NCBI RefSeq assembly: GCF_005930975.1 | Contig: NZ_VBSE01000032.1 | Coordinates: 1-51,821 of the forward strand | Reading direction: 5' to 3' | Source of the DNA: Apilactobacillus kunkeei | Lineage (GTDB): Bacteria > Bacillota > Bacilli > Lactobacillales > Lactobacillaceae | DNA: 51,821 nucleotides | Part shown: positions 28,875 through 37,346 of the stretch, piece after piece | Layout of the letters: each line of letters starts with the position of its first letter | Position numbering within the stretch: position 1 is the first letter of the stretch | Made by a program: the position numbers and the translations under genes | The notes under the pieces: model-generated | What the model saw: only the letters and a program-made list of their open reading frames with translations | The model's database searches: none | What the model was told of the DNA's origin: nothing

Positions 28875-29120
28875 ATGAAACAAGGAATTCATCCAGAATA
28901 CCACCAAGTGGTATTCCAAGATACAAGTACTGGTTTTAAATTCATGGCTGGTTCAACTATGAACTCAGCTGAAACTATCACTATGGATGATGGTAATGAA
29001 TACCCATTAGTACGTCTTGAAATTTCTTCAGATTCTCATCCATTCTACACTGGCCGTGAAAAGTTCACTCAAGCCGATGGTGCTGTGGATCGTTTCAACA
29101 AGAAATACGGTTTCAAGTAA
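28875..29120 (+). CDS. rpmE2: 50S ribosomal protein L31, type B
   Basis: An 81-residue L31 of the zinc-free type B: it starts [16 protein letters not shown], lacks the CxxC motifs of type A L31, and ends with [14 protein letters not shown]. It binds at the 50S central protuberance and bridges to 30S. AAAGGAGCG precedes the ATG. It follows murA directly, with no rho gene between them, although rho often sits at this point in Firmicutes. A bidirectional terminator follows. Confidence 0.97.
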   Translation: MKQGIHPEYHQVVFQDTSTGFKFMAGSTMNSAETITMDDGNEYPLVRLEISSDSHPFYTGREKFTQADGAVDRFNKKYGFK

Positions 29121-29124
29121 AGAT

Positions 29125-29162
29125 AAAAAAAGACATATCCGTTTGGATATGTCTTTTTTTTT
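29125..29162. terminator. Bidirectional terminator between rpmE2 and the phosphatase
   Basis: AAAAAAAGACATATCC pairs with GGATATGTCTTTTTTT around a GTTT loop. A- and T-runs on either side allow use from both strands. Confidence 0.9.
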
Positions 29163-29632
29163 TACATATTTAGCACATAGTCAATCCATTTTGGCATTGC
29201 TTCGTTAATTTGATTAAAGGTTAAATTAAAATTACCGGTATACCAAGGATCTGCGATTTCTGAACCTTGCATTCCATCGATAACATCTAAACAAAGATGA
29301 ATTTTATGAGCTTGGTCCTTAGGTGCCCAGTGAAGCAGATTGTTTATATTTTCGTAATCCATTCCAATAATTAAATCATATTTTTGGAAGTCAGATGATT
29401 TGATTTGTCTTGAATGTTGACCAGCATAGCTGATTTGTTTTTGGTCCAACAGTTTACGAACTTGTGGGTGTGGAGGATTGCCGATTTCTTCGGTACTTGT
29501 TGCAGCTGAATCAACTGTAACTTCATTTTCAAGTCCACGCTCTTTAATAATCTTGTTAAAAATGGCCTGAGCCATTGCAGAACGACAAACGTTTCCATGG
29601 CACACAAATAAGACTTTTTTCAAAGTAGTCAC
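29162..29632 (-). CDS. Low-molecular-weight protein-tyrosine phosphatase
   Basis: A 156-residue LMW phosphotyrosine phosphatase. The P-loop CHGNVCRS fits CX5RS and lies at the N-terminus (VLFVCHGNVCRSAMAQAIF). The acid-base Asp is in DPWYTGNF. In Firmicutes such enzymes reverse BY-kinase phosphorylation or respond to stress. The start is GTG here; a TTG nine bases further in is equally possible because neither has a strong ribosome binding site. It stands alone on the minus strand, divergent from murF. Confidence 0.92.
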   Translation of the reverse strand: MTTLKKVLFVCHGNVCRSAMAQAIFNKIIKERGLENEVTVDSAATSTEEIGNPPHPQVRKLLDQKQISYAGQHSRQIKSSDFQKYDLIIGMDYENINNLLHWAPKDQAHKIHLCLDVIDGMQGSEIADPWYTGNFNLTFNQINEAMPKWIDYVLNM

Positions 29633-29673
29633 GTCCCTATTAATTATTATCCATTAAACATATTAACAGTGTT

Positions 29674-29780
29674 TTGACAATTAGTTAATAGTTTTTATAA
29701 GGCCTCATCGAAAACAAATGTTTGTCTCATAATGAGTTGGCAAATCGGATTTAAAATAATATATCGTTTCATGTTATAAT
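29674..29780 (+). promoter_or_regulatory. murF promoter region
   Basis: The gap before murF holds TTGACA-16-TATAAG (29674-29701) and a second, extended -10 TGTTATAAT ending at 29780 without a clear -35. Either could drive murF; the latter is closer to the gene, with a leader of about 40 bases. Confidence 0.5.
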
Positions 29781-29824
29781 ATGTGTAACACTTATCGAAC
29801 CAATGAAATGGAGATTTATTAGAT

Positions 29825-31195
29825 ATGAAAATGTCACTTACAGAAGTTGCTCGTGCAGTTTCTGCACAAAACGATATTAGCGAATATGAAGATATTGATA
29901 TTACTAGTGTTGCTTTTGATAGCAGGGAACTAACGGACGGTGCATTATTTGTGCCACTTGTTAGTCAAAATGATGGTCACGACTACATTCAAAGTGCAAT
30001 TGATAATGGCGCCGTTGCAACCTTTTGGCAAAAAGACCATGAAAATGCTCCAACAGATTTTCCAATTATCGTTGTTGATAATACATTAGAAGCACTACAA
30101 AGATTGAGCCAATATTACTTGGCCAAGATTAATCCTAAGGTTGTAGCAATTACTGGAAGTAATGGAAAGACTACTACTAAGGATATGGTTGCATCAGTAT
30201 TATCCACTCAATTCAATGTTACTAAGACTCACGCCAACTTCAATAACGAAATTGGTGTTCCAATGACCATTTTAGATATGGAACCAAACACCGAAGTGCT
30301 GGTTGTAGAAATGGGGATGGATCGTCCTGGACAACTCGACTTTTTGAGTCATCTAGTTGAACCAGATGTTGCTGCTATTACAATGATTGGTGAAGCACAC
30401 ATTGAATTCTTTGGTACTCGCGACAAGATTGCCGATGCTAAGATGGAAATCGTCAATGGATTAAAAGAAGATGGTATTTTTGTTTATAACGGTGATGAAC
30501 CACTATTAGAAAGTCGTAGTGAATCATTACCATTCAAACGTACTTTTGGTATGGATGAAGATGATGATTTTTATGCTTACGATATTTATGGAACAGATGT
30601 ACAAACTACATTCAAGGTTAATAAATACTCAGATGTTGAATTTAAGATTCCAATGATTGGTGAATACAATGTTAACAATGCGTTAGTAGCCGTCACCATC
30701 GGTGACTTATACAGAATTAGAGAAGAAAACATCCAAAAAGCATTATTGAATGTTAATTTGACTAATAATCGCACTGAATGGATTGAAGGAAGTAAACATG
30801 AAATGATCCTTTCAGACGTTTATAATTCAAATCCTACCGCTGTTAAAGAAGTAGTGAATGCATTTACTCGTGAAAAGATTGATGGACGTAAAATTGCCGT
30901 TTTAGGTGATATGTTAGAACTAGGTGATCAATCAATTGCACTACACGAATCATTAGCAGAAGTATTAAATCCAACAGAAGTACAAAGTGTTTATTTAATA
31001 GGTCATGATATGAAGTACTTGTATGACAAGTTAAGCTCAGTATATCCATCTGAAAATCTTTTCTACTTTAAAGCAGACCAATTAGATGATTTATATGACC
31101 AATTAAATGCTGAAATTTATGAGGGAGATCAAATACTATTAAAAGCTAGCCACGGAATTCATTTAGAAAAATTATTAGATAAACTAACAAATTAA
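29825..31195 (+). CDS. murF: UDP-N-acetylmuramoyl-tripeptide--D-alanyl-D-alanine ligase
   Basis: A 456-residue Mur ligase that adds D-Ala-D-Ala (or D-Ala-D-Lac) to the UDP-MurNAc tripeptide in the cytosol. The N-terminal domain has ITSVAFDSRELTDGALFVPL. The P-loop is AITGSNGKTTTKDM, then TKTHANFNNEIGVP, the metal and nucleotide site VVEMGMDRPGQ, and the C-terminal DVYNSNPTAV segment. ATGGAGA precedes the ATG. It leads to cshA and alr, a common lactobacillar wall/RNA cluster, but the next gene has its own promoter region. Confidence 0.97.
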   Translation: MKMSLTEVARAVSAQNDISEYEDIDITSVAFDSRELTDGALFVPLVSQNDGHDYIQSAIDNGAVATFWQKDHENAPTDFPIIVVDNTLEALQRLSQYYLAKINPKVVAITGSNGKTTTKDMVASVLSTQFNVTKTHANFNNEIGVPMTILDMEPNTEVLVVEMGMDRPGQLDFLSHLVEPDVAAITMIGEAHIEFFGTRDKIADAKMEIVNGLKEDGIFVYNGDEPLLESRSESLPFKRTFGMDEDDDFYAYDIYGTDVQTTFKVNKYSDVEFKIPMIGEYNVNNALVAVTIGDLYRIREENIQKALLNVNLTNNRTEWIEGSKHEMILSDVYNSNPTAVKEVVNAFTREKIDGRKIAVLGDMLELGDQSIALHESLAEVLNPTEVQSVYLIGHDMKYLYDKLSSVYPSENLFYFKADQLDDLYDQLNAEIYEGDQILLKASHGIHLEKLLDKLTN

Positions 31196-31282
31196 TACAG
31201 GTAATTCATTTGCTAATTTTTCCCAAAAGGGTTATATTTATCTAGTTACATTTTTAGAACACGGAATTTTTATAATCAAGTG

Positions 31283-31321
31283 ATTAGCGCACTAACGGGA
31301 ACGGATTCTTCCTTAGCTAAT
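31283..31321 (+). ncRNA. Possible structured 5' leader of cshA
   Basis: Nested pairing is visible: an outer ATTAG/CTAAT, and inside it CTAA-CG-GGAA with TTCC-TTAG around the loop CGGATTC. It begins just after a TATAAT at 31271-31276, so it would form the first part of the cshA mRNA. It is not followed by a T-run, so it is not a terminator. No known RNA family is recognised. Confidence 0.45.
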
Positions 31322-31362
31322 GGCGGTATTATATTGAATGTTTCGTTTAGGAGGAAACATAT

Positions 31363-32886
31363 TTGAAGTTTAGAGAATTAGGTCTTTCAGAAGATCTATT
31401 AAAAGCGATTGAAGACAAGGGTTTTAAGGAAGCCACTCCAATCCAAGCAGAAACAATTCCTTTATCCCTACAAGGGAAGGATGTTTTAGGACAAGCACAA
31501 ACAGGTACAGGTAAGACAGCTGCTTTTGCTCTTCCTATTATTGAACACGTTGATTTAGATAATCCAAACGTGCAAGCATTAGTTATTTCACCAACTCGTG
31601 AACTAGCTATTCAAACTCAAGGCGAAATTAGTCGTTTTGGAAAAGAAAAGGGCGTTAAGGCTGTATCAGTTTTTGGTGGTTCTGACATCAGAAGACAAAT
31701 TCAAAGCTTAAAGCGTAAGCCACAAGTTGTTGTGGGTACTCCTGGACGTTTATTAGATCACATCAATAGACGTACATTAAAATTAGACAATGTTAAAACA
31801 TTGGTACTAGATGAAGCCGATGACATGTTAGACATGGGATTCCTAGATGATATTGAAAGCATCGTAAAACAAGTCCCAGAAGAAAGACAAACATTGTTAT
31901 TCTCTGCAACTATGCCACCACAAATCAAACGTGTTGGTGTTCAATTCATGAAGGACCCTCAACAAGTTACAATCAAGTCTAAAGAATTGACTACTGATTT
32001 AGTTGATCAATACTACATCAGAGTAAAACAATTTGAAAAGTTTGATATCATGACTAGATTCTTTGATATCCAAGCACCTAAGGTAACTATCGTGTTCTGC
32101 CGAACTAAACGTCGTGTTGATGAAGTTTCTAAAGGACTTCTACTACGCGGATACCGTGCAGCAGGAATTCATGGTGACTTAACTCAAAATCGTCGTTCAC
32201 AAATCATGAAGGACTTTAAGCATGACAAGGTTGACGTTTTAGTTGCAACCGATGTCGCTGCTAGAGGTATTGATATCTCAAGTGTTACTCACGTATACAA
32301 CTACGATATCCCTCAAGATTCAGAAAGTTACGTGCACAGAATTGGTCGTACTGGTCGTGCCGGACGTCATGGTGTATCAATGACTTTTGTCGAACCAAAC
32401 GAAACTAGTTACTTAAGAGACATTGAAAAGCTAACTAAGGTTAGAATGTTACCTCTTAAACCACCTTCAGCTGATGAAGCTCTAAAGGGTCAACTAGAAG
32501 TAGCTACTAAGGAAATTGGTTCTTTAATTGAAAAGACTAAGATGGAACCATTCTCAGAAGCATCTGACGAATTGTTAGAAAAATATGATGCTAAGGAATT
32601 AGTATCATTGCTATTAAGCAAGATGACTAGAAACCAAGTTAAGGTTCATATCACTGCTGAAAAGCCACTTCCTAACAAGAATAAGCGCGGTCATGGTGGT
32701 GGATATCACCGAGGCGGTGGTAACCGTCGAGGCGGATTCAAACATGGTGGTAACAGAAATGGTGGTAACCGTCGTCGTTACAATGGTAATGGCAGTGGTA
32801 ATCACCGTGATGATCACAAAAAGGGAAACCGTTCATCAAACCACAAGCGCCCAAACAAGTCATTTACAATTAAGAACAAAGATTAA
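31363..32886 (+). CDS. cshA: DEAD-box RNA helicase CshA
   Basis: A 507-residue DEAD-box helicase of the CshA type, which unwinds RNA in the degradosome and during ribosome assembly, especially in the cold. Motifs are GFKEATPIQAETIPL (Q), AQTGTGKTAAFALP (I), PTRELAIQ (Ia), LVLDEADDMLDMGF (II), FSATMP (III), ARGIDISSVTHV (V) and YVHRIGRTGRAG (VI). The last roughly 70 residues are a Gly/Arg/Asn/His-rich disordered tail for RNA contact. It starts at TTG with AGGAGG upstream. A leader hairpin precedes it and a terminator follows. Confidence 0.96.
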   Translation: MKFRELGLSEDLLKAIEDKGFKEATPIQAETIPLSLQGKDVLGQAQTGTGKTAAFALPIIEHVDLDNPNVQALVISPTRELAIQTQGEISRFGKEKGVKAVSVFGGSDIRRQIQSLKRKPQVVVGTPGRLLDHINRRTLKLDNVKTLVLDEADDMLDMGFLDDIESIVKQVPEERQTLLFSATMPPQIKRVGVQFMKDPQQVTIKSKELTTDLVDQYYIRVKQFEKFDIMTRFFDIQAPKVTIVFCRTKRRVDEVSKGLLLRGYRAAGIHGDLTQNRRSQIMKDFKHDKVDVLVATDVAARGIDISSVTHVYNYDIPQDSESYVHRIGRTGRAGRHGVSMTFVEPNETSYLRDIEKLTKVRMLPLKPPSADEALKGQLEVATKEIGSLIEKTKMEPFSEASDELLEKYDAKELVSLLLSKMTRNQVKVHITAEKPLPNKNKRGHGGGYHRGGGNRRGGFKHGGNRNGGNRRRYNGNGSGNHRDDHKKGNRSSNHKRPNKSFTIKNKD

Positions 32887-32889
32887 TAA

Positions 32890-32933
32890 TAAAAAAGCTG
32901 TTGATATGAAAATTTGTCAATAGCTTTTTTTTA
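32890..32933 (+). terminator. cshA terminator
   Basis: AAAAAAGCT-G-TTGA pairs with TCAA-T-AGCTTTTTT, an imperfect hairpin with one internal mismatch, ending in eight Ts. Confidence 0.7.
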
Positions 32934-32988
32934 CATAAAGAACTACAATAAAAGGAAATATCCATTATTAATTGGAGGAAGAATTAAT

Positions 32989-34107
32989 ATGGTAGTAGGA
33001 ATTCATAGAAATGCTCAAATACTAATTAGTAAGAGTGCTTTATATCATAATATTAATAACGAAAAGAAACGTTTGAAAAATAATGAATATTTATTCATGG
33101 TTGTAAAAGCTAATGGATATGGCCACGGGGCCATCGCGGTAGCACATGAAGCAAAAAAGGCTGGTGCAGATGGATTTTGTGTAGCCATTTTAGATGAAGC
33201 CTTAGAATTAAGGAATGCTGGTTTTGACGAACCAATATTGGTGCTAGGAATTACTGATGTTGAACATGCGTCATTAATGGCTGAAAAAAATATTTCAGCA
33301 ACAGTATCATCGATAGAGTGGTTAAGAAAAGCTGATGAACAGCTGGCTGAACAAAACCTACCAAAGTTAAATGTTCATATTGGTTTGGATACGGGAATGG
33401 GTAGAATTGGTTTTCAAGACAAAAATTCACTTAAAGAAGCAGTCGACTTCTTGAATCAATCCATTAATATGAACTTTGAGGGAATTTTTACACACTTCTC
33501 AACAGCTGATACTCATAACGTAAAGTATTTTGATTTGCAAGTTGAACGATTTAATGATTTAATTTCAGTTATAGATACATTACCTAAATATGTACATGTA
33601 TCTAATTCGGCCACTAGTTTGTGGCATAGTGAATTTAACTGCAATATGATCAGATTTGGTGTTGCTGGCTATGGTTTAAATCCATCTGGTGGAGAACTAG
33701 ACTTGCCATATGAATTAAAACCAGCACTTAGTTTAACAACAGAAGTTGTCTACTGTAAGAAAATTGATGCAGGTCGTTCAGTTGGATATGGCGCGACATA
33801 CACATCCGAGCGACCTGAATGGATTGCCACAGTCCCAGTAGGTTATGCGGATGGAATTGTTCGTTCATTACAAGGTTTTTCACTATTAGTTAACGGCAAG
33901 TTTTGTCCAATTGTGGGTCGAGTTTGCATGGATCAACTAATGCTTAAAGTAGATGAACCAGTAGAGCCAGGTACAAAAGTTACAATTGTGGGTCAAGACG
34001 GTAAAGAAAAGATTACTTTACAAGACATTGCGTCATATTGTGATACAATTCATTATGAAGTGGCTTGCTTACTCACTGATAGACTACCACGCATTGTGGT
34101 AGAATAA
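32989..34107 (+). CDS. alr: Alanine racemase
   Basis: A 372-residue PLP enzyme that makes D-alanine for peptidoglycan and teichoic acids. The PLP Lys is in VVKANGYGHGA and the catalytic Tyr in SVGYGATYTSE. HIGLDTGMGRIGF and VGRVCMDQLM are further family segments. The start is set at ATG 32989 because TTGGAGGAAG lies upstream; a longer in-frame reading would begin in the cshA terminator. The usual acpS gene between cshA and alr is absent. The toxin-antitoxin pair follows 22 bases later. Confidence 0.96.
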   Translation: MVVGIHRNAQILISKSALYHNINNEKKRLKNNEYLFMVVKANGYGHGAIAVAHEAKKAGADGFCVAILDEALELRNAGFDEPILVLGITDVEHASLMAEKNISATVSSIEWLRKADEQLAEQNLPKLNVHIGLDTGMGRIGFQDKNSLKEAVDFLNQSINMNFEGIFTHFSTADTHNVKYFDLQVERFNDLISVIDTLPKYVHVSNSATSLWHSEFNCNMIRFGVAGYGLNPSGGELDLPYELKPALSLTTEVVYCKKIDAGRSVGYGATYTSERPEWIATVPVGYADGIVRSLQGFSLLVNGKFCPIVGRVCMDQLMLKVDEPVEPGTKVTIVGQDGKEKITLQDIASYCDTIHYEVACLLTDRLPRIVVE

Positions 34108-34129
34108 CGCGTTTTAAGAGGATTAATCA

Positions 34130-34396
34130 ATGCAATCTAAGAATCGATATGTTTATTCACTTCTAAGTACAGCTACATCAGGAAACACAGAAAAAATATC
34201 GCATCCTAGAATGAATGTTTCAATTGATACACATACTAGGATTGTGGTTAGTCCATGTTTTAAAGATTATTTAATAGTCCAGAATTTAATTGCTGGGTAC
34301 ACTGAGATGACCGATATCAATCGTGCTATTTCAAAGGAATTCACTTTTTGTGAATCCTCAAGTGTGCATCACATTACGTTTTCAGAATTCAGATGA
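34130..34396 (+). CDS. Putative antitoxin of the EndoAI/MazE type, diverged
   Basis: An 88-residue protein in the position of the antitoxin, between alr and the NdoA toxin. The C-terminal half (AGYTEMTDINRAISKEFTFCE) can be aligned by eye with the tail of B. subtilis EndoAI, which has GYMEMAKINLNIASE followed by a Phe and acidic residues. That tail is the part that wraps the toxin. The N-terminal half shows no clear ribbon-helix-helix DNA-binding sequence, so autoregulation may be lost or changed. AAGAGGA precedes the ATG. Assignment rests on position and this partial similarity only. Confidence 0.65.
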   Translation: MQSKNRYVYSLLSTATSGNTEKISHPRMNVSIDTHTRIVVSPCFKDYLIVQNLIAGYTEMTDINRAISKEFTFCESSSVHHITFSEFR

Positions 34397-34422
34397 ATTC
34401 ATTATAGATAGGGGATGTTAGA

Positions 34423-34776
34423 ATGGCTAACGTTGAAATTAAACGTGGCGACGTTTTTTATGCTGACCTATCACCAGTTGTTGGTTCCGAACAGGGTGGA
34501 ATGAGACCGGTATTAATTATTCAAAATAATATCGGAAATCACTACAGTCCTACCGTGATTGTTGCCGCAATTACTGCTAGAATTTCAAAGCCAAAGATGC
34601 CTACTCATGTAGCTATTAGTGCTGATAAGACTCGAATCGAAAAAGATTCAGTTATCCTATTAGAACAAATTAGAACAATCGATAAACAACGATTACATGA
34701 TCGAGTAGATCACTTAAGTGATAAGTTTATGAAACGAGTGGACGAGTCATTGAAATTAAGTATTGGTGTACAGTAA
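34423..34776 (+). CDS. ndoA: NdoA/MazF/PemK-type mRNA endoribonuclease toxin
   Basis: A 117-residue toxin of the MazF/PemK family, nearly identical in layout to B. subtilis NdoA, which cleaves mRNA at short U-rich sites. Family motifs are [20 protein letters not shown] at the N-terminus, then [20 protein letters not shown] with the catalytic Arg, and the C-terminal [21 protein letters not shown] precedes the ATG, 26 bases after the antitoxin-like gene. alr-antitoxin-ndoA is the conserved Firmicute arrangement. A terminator follows. Confidence 0.95.
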   Translation: MANVEIKRGDVFYADLSPVVGSEQGGMRPVLIIQNNIGNHYSPTVIVAAITARISKPKMPTHVAISADKTRIEKDSVILLEQIRTIDKQRLHDRVDHLSDKFMKRVDESLKLSIGVQ

Positions 34777-34784
34777 AACATACA

Positions 34785-34822
34785 TAAAAAAAGGATGCGA
34801 ATTTAATTCGCATCCTTTTTTG
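34785..34822. terminator. Bidirectional terminator after ndoA
   Basis: GGATGCGAAT pairs with ATTCGCATCC, flanked by A- and T-runs. It can stop both ndoA and the converging minus-strand CBS gene. Confidence 0.88.
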
Positions 34823-34833
34823 TTTCGATAATG

Positions 34834-35475
34834 TTATTTTTCGTCCGCTAAATTTTCAATCTCTGCGATTTTAAAACCTTTACGTTCTAAAGCAGCAGTG
34901 ATTCGTTTTAACAATTTCTTATCTACCTCTTCGGGAAGGGTGAACATAACTCTATGTACCAATTCACCTTCTTGACCATCAAGACTGATAACACTGGCAA
35001 TAGCAGTGTACTTAGTGATGATTCTAGACATTGATTCTAGATCACCACGGTTACCAGGAGCTAGAACTGTAAGAACATAGCTGCCTACGTTTACGTTCCA
35101 TGATTGTGAAAGCATGTCCAACAAACGTGTATGGGTCAAGATACCGTAGAAACGATTATTATCATCCAATACAGCGATATAAGGTAAATCCTTAATCGAA
35201 AAGAAAATGTGGAAGAAGGCTGAATTAACATTGATGAACTTAGTGGCATTCTTTAGTAGTGTTGTAACTGGTTGATTCATATCACCGCCGTTAGCTTTAT
35301 GACGGTAAATATGCATCTTATAAATGTTACCTCTAAAGATTGTACCGGTTTCGTCTAAAATTGGAATACATCTGTAACCAGATTCTTCCAATGTTTCAAG
35401 AGCTTGTTCTAATGAAACGTTTTCTGAAACGGTAACTAAGCTGCCTTTAGGTTTAACCAATGACTTCAATAGCAT
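34834..35475 (-). CDS. cbpA: CBS-ACT domain protein, likely cyclic di-AMP-binding CbpA
   Basis: A 213-residue cytosolic protein with two CBS domains (about 10-70 and 75-135; ESGYRCIPILDETGTIFRG, LPYIAVLDDNNRFYGILTHT) and a C-terminal ACT-like domain (about 140-210; NVGSYVLTVLAPGNRGDLES). This order is that of the CbpA c-di-AMP-binding proteins of Listeria and lactobacilli. The ligand is inferred from the architecture. The ATG at 35475 has AAAGGAGG at the right distance; a longer in-frame extension to 35613 has no such site. It lies downstream of ldh on the same strand, with a probable terminator between them. Confidence 0.82.
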   Translation of the reverse strand: MLLKSLVKPKGSLVTVSENVSLEQALETLEESGYRCIPILDETGTIFRGNIYKMHIYRHKANGGDMNQPVTTLLKNATKFINVNSAFFHIFFSIKDLPYIAVLDDNNRFYGILTHTRLLDMLSQSWNVNVGSYVLTVLAPGNRGDLESMSRIITKYTAIASVISLDGQEGELVHRVMFTLPEEVDKKLLKRITAALERKGFKIAEIENLADEK

Positions 35476-35572
35476 AACATAACCTCCTTTTGAATTATTA
35501 GAATTTTTCTCATAATCTAATTTTAACATAAATTTATGATTTTGTGGCGATAAATCAACAATTGACCAAAAT

Positions 35573-35607
35573 AAAAAGCCGGGGAGCAAAGTGCACCTCG
35601 ACTTAAT
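35573..35607 (-). terminator. Probable ldh terminator
   Basis: On the minus strand, AGTCGAGGTGCA and TGCTCCCCGGCT form an imperfect hairpin followed by TTTTTATTTT. It falls between ldh and the CBS-ACT gene. Confidence 0.6.
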
Positions 35608-35626
35608 ATCCAATCAAGTTAATCGA

Positions 35627-36627
<1,001 letters not shown>

Positions 36628-36767
36628 TTAATTTGGAAATTAGTAATTACAAAGCGCTAAAAAATCAAATAGTTTTCAATATTTATATAAGCGAACGAAT
36701 AAATATCGGATGGCATACTATGATATAATTTACATATTAATCGAGCGAAAAAAGGAGCGGATTTTTT

Positions 36768-37325
36768 ATGAAGATGATTGTGGGATTAGGAAACGTTGGA
36801 CCACAATATGAGGAAACCAGACACAATACTGGTTTCATGGTAATAGACGAGTTTGCCGATAAGCACGGTGTCGAATTATCAACACAAAAGATGGAAGCAA
36901 AGATTGGATCGACTAACATTAATGGTGAAAAGGTAATGTTGGTAGAACCATTAACATTTATGAACGAGTCAGGTCGTTCAGTTGGACCGCTAATGAAATT
37001 CTTTAAGTTAGATTTAAGTGATTTAATAGTAATATATGACGATATGGATTTACCAATCGGCAAAATAAGATTGAGAAATCATGGATCAGCAGGTGGTCAT
37101 AATGGAATTAAGAGTCTAATAGCTCATTTAGGTACCGACAAGTTTAATCGTATTAAAGTCGGAACAGATCACCCAACCAGGGAAAGTGTTGTTAATTATG
37201 TATTAGGTCACTTTACAGATGATCAAAAACCAGGATTAAACCAAGCAATTGACAATAGTGTTTCTGCGCTAGAAGAATTTATCGATGGGGAAGAATTCAA
37301 CAAGCTAGAAAATAAGTACAACTAA
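36768..37325 (+). CDS. pth: Peptidyl-tRNA hydrolase
   Basis: A 185-residue enzyme that frees tRNA from stalled peptidyl-tRNA. The N-terminal MIVGLGNVGPQYEETRHNTGF holds the catalytic His and an Asn. LVEPLTFMNESGRSVG, YDDMDLPIGKIRLR (catalytic Asp) and GSAGGHNGIKS follow. AAAGGAGCG precedes the ATG, and an extended -10 TGATATAAT lies at 36721-36729. It leads the pth-mfd-yabM-rqcP cluster; pth-mfd spacing is 21 bases. Confidence 0.97.
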   Translation: MKMIVGLGNVGPQYEETRHNTGFMVIDEFADKHGVELSTQKMEAKIGSTNINGEKVMLVEPLTFMNESGRSVGPLMKFFKLDLSDLIVIYDDMDLPIGKIRLRNHGSAGGHNGIKSLIAHLGTDKFNRIKVGTDHPTRESVVNYVLGHFTDDQKPGLNQAIDNSVSALEEFIDGEEFNKLENKYN

Positions 37326-37346
37326 TAAATAGAGGAGATAACTGTT

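Noticed and set aside
32680-32860. Repeat-rich stretch in cshA as a separate repeat element
   Set aside because: It encodes the Gly/Arg/Asn-rich tail normal for this helicase family; reading frames on other strands here are shadows.
35476-35613. 46-residue N-terminal extension of the CBS-ACT protein
   Set aside because: The extension is unlike the family, runs through a strong AAAGGAGG and part of the ldh terminator, and has no site of its own.
36641-36700. Catabolite-response (cre) sites near ldh and pth (AAAGCGCT, ATAAGCGAACG)
   Set aside because: Each has at least two mismatches to TGNAANCGNWNNCA, so this is not a supported CcpA site.
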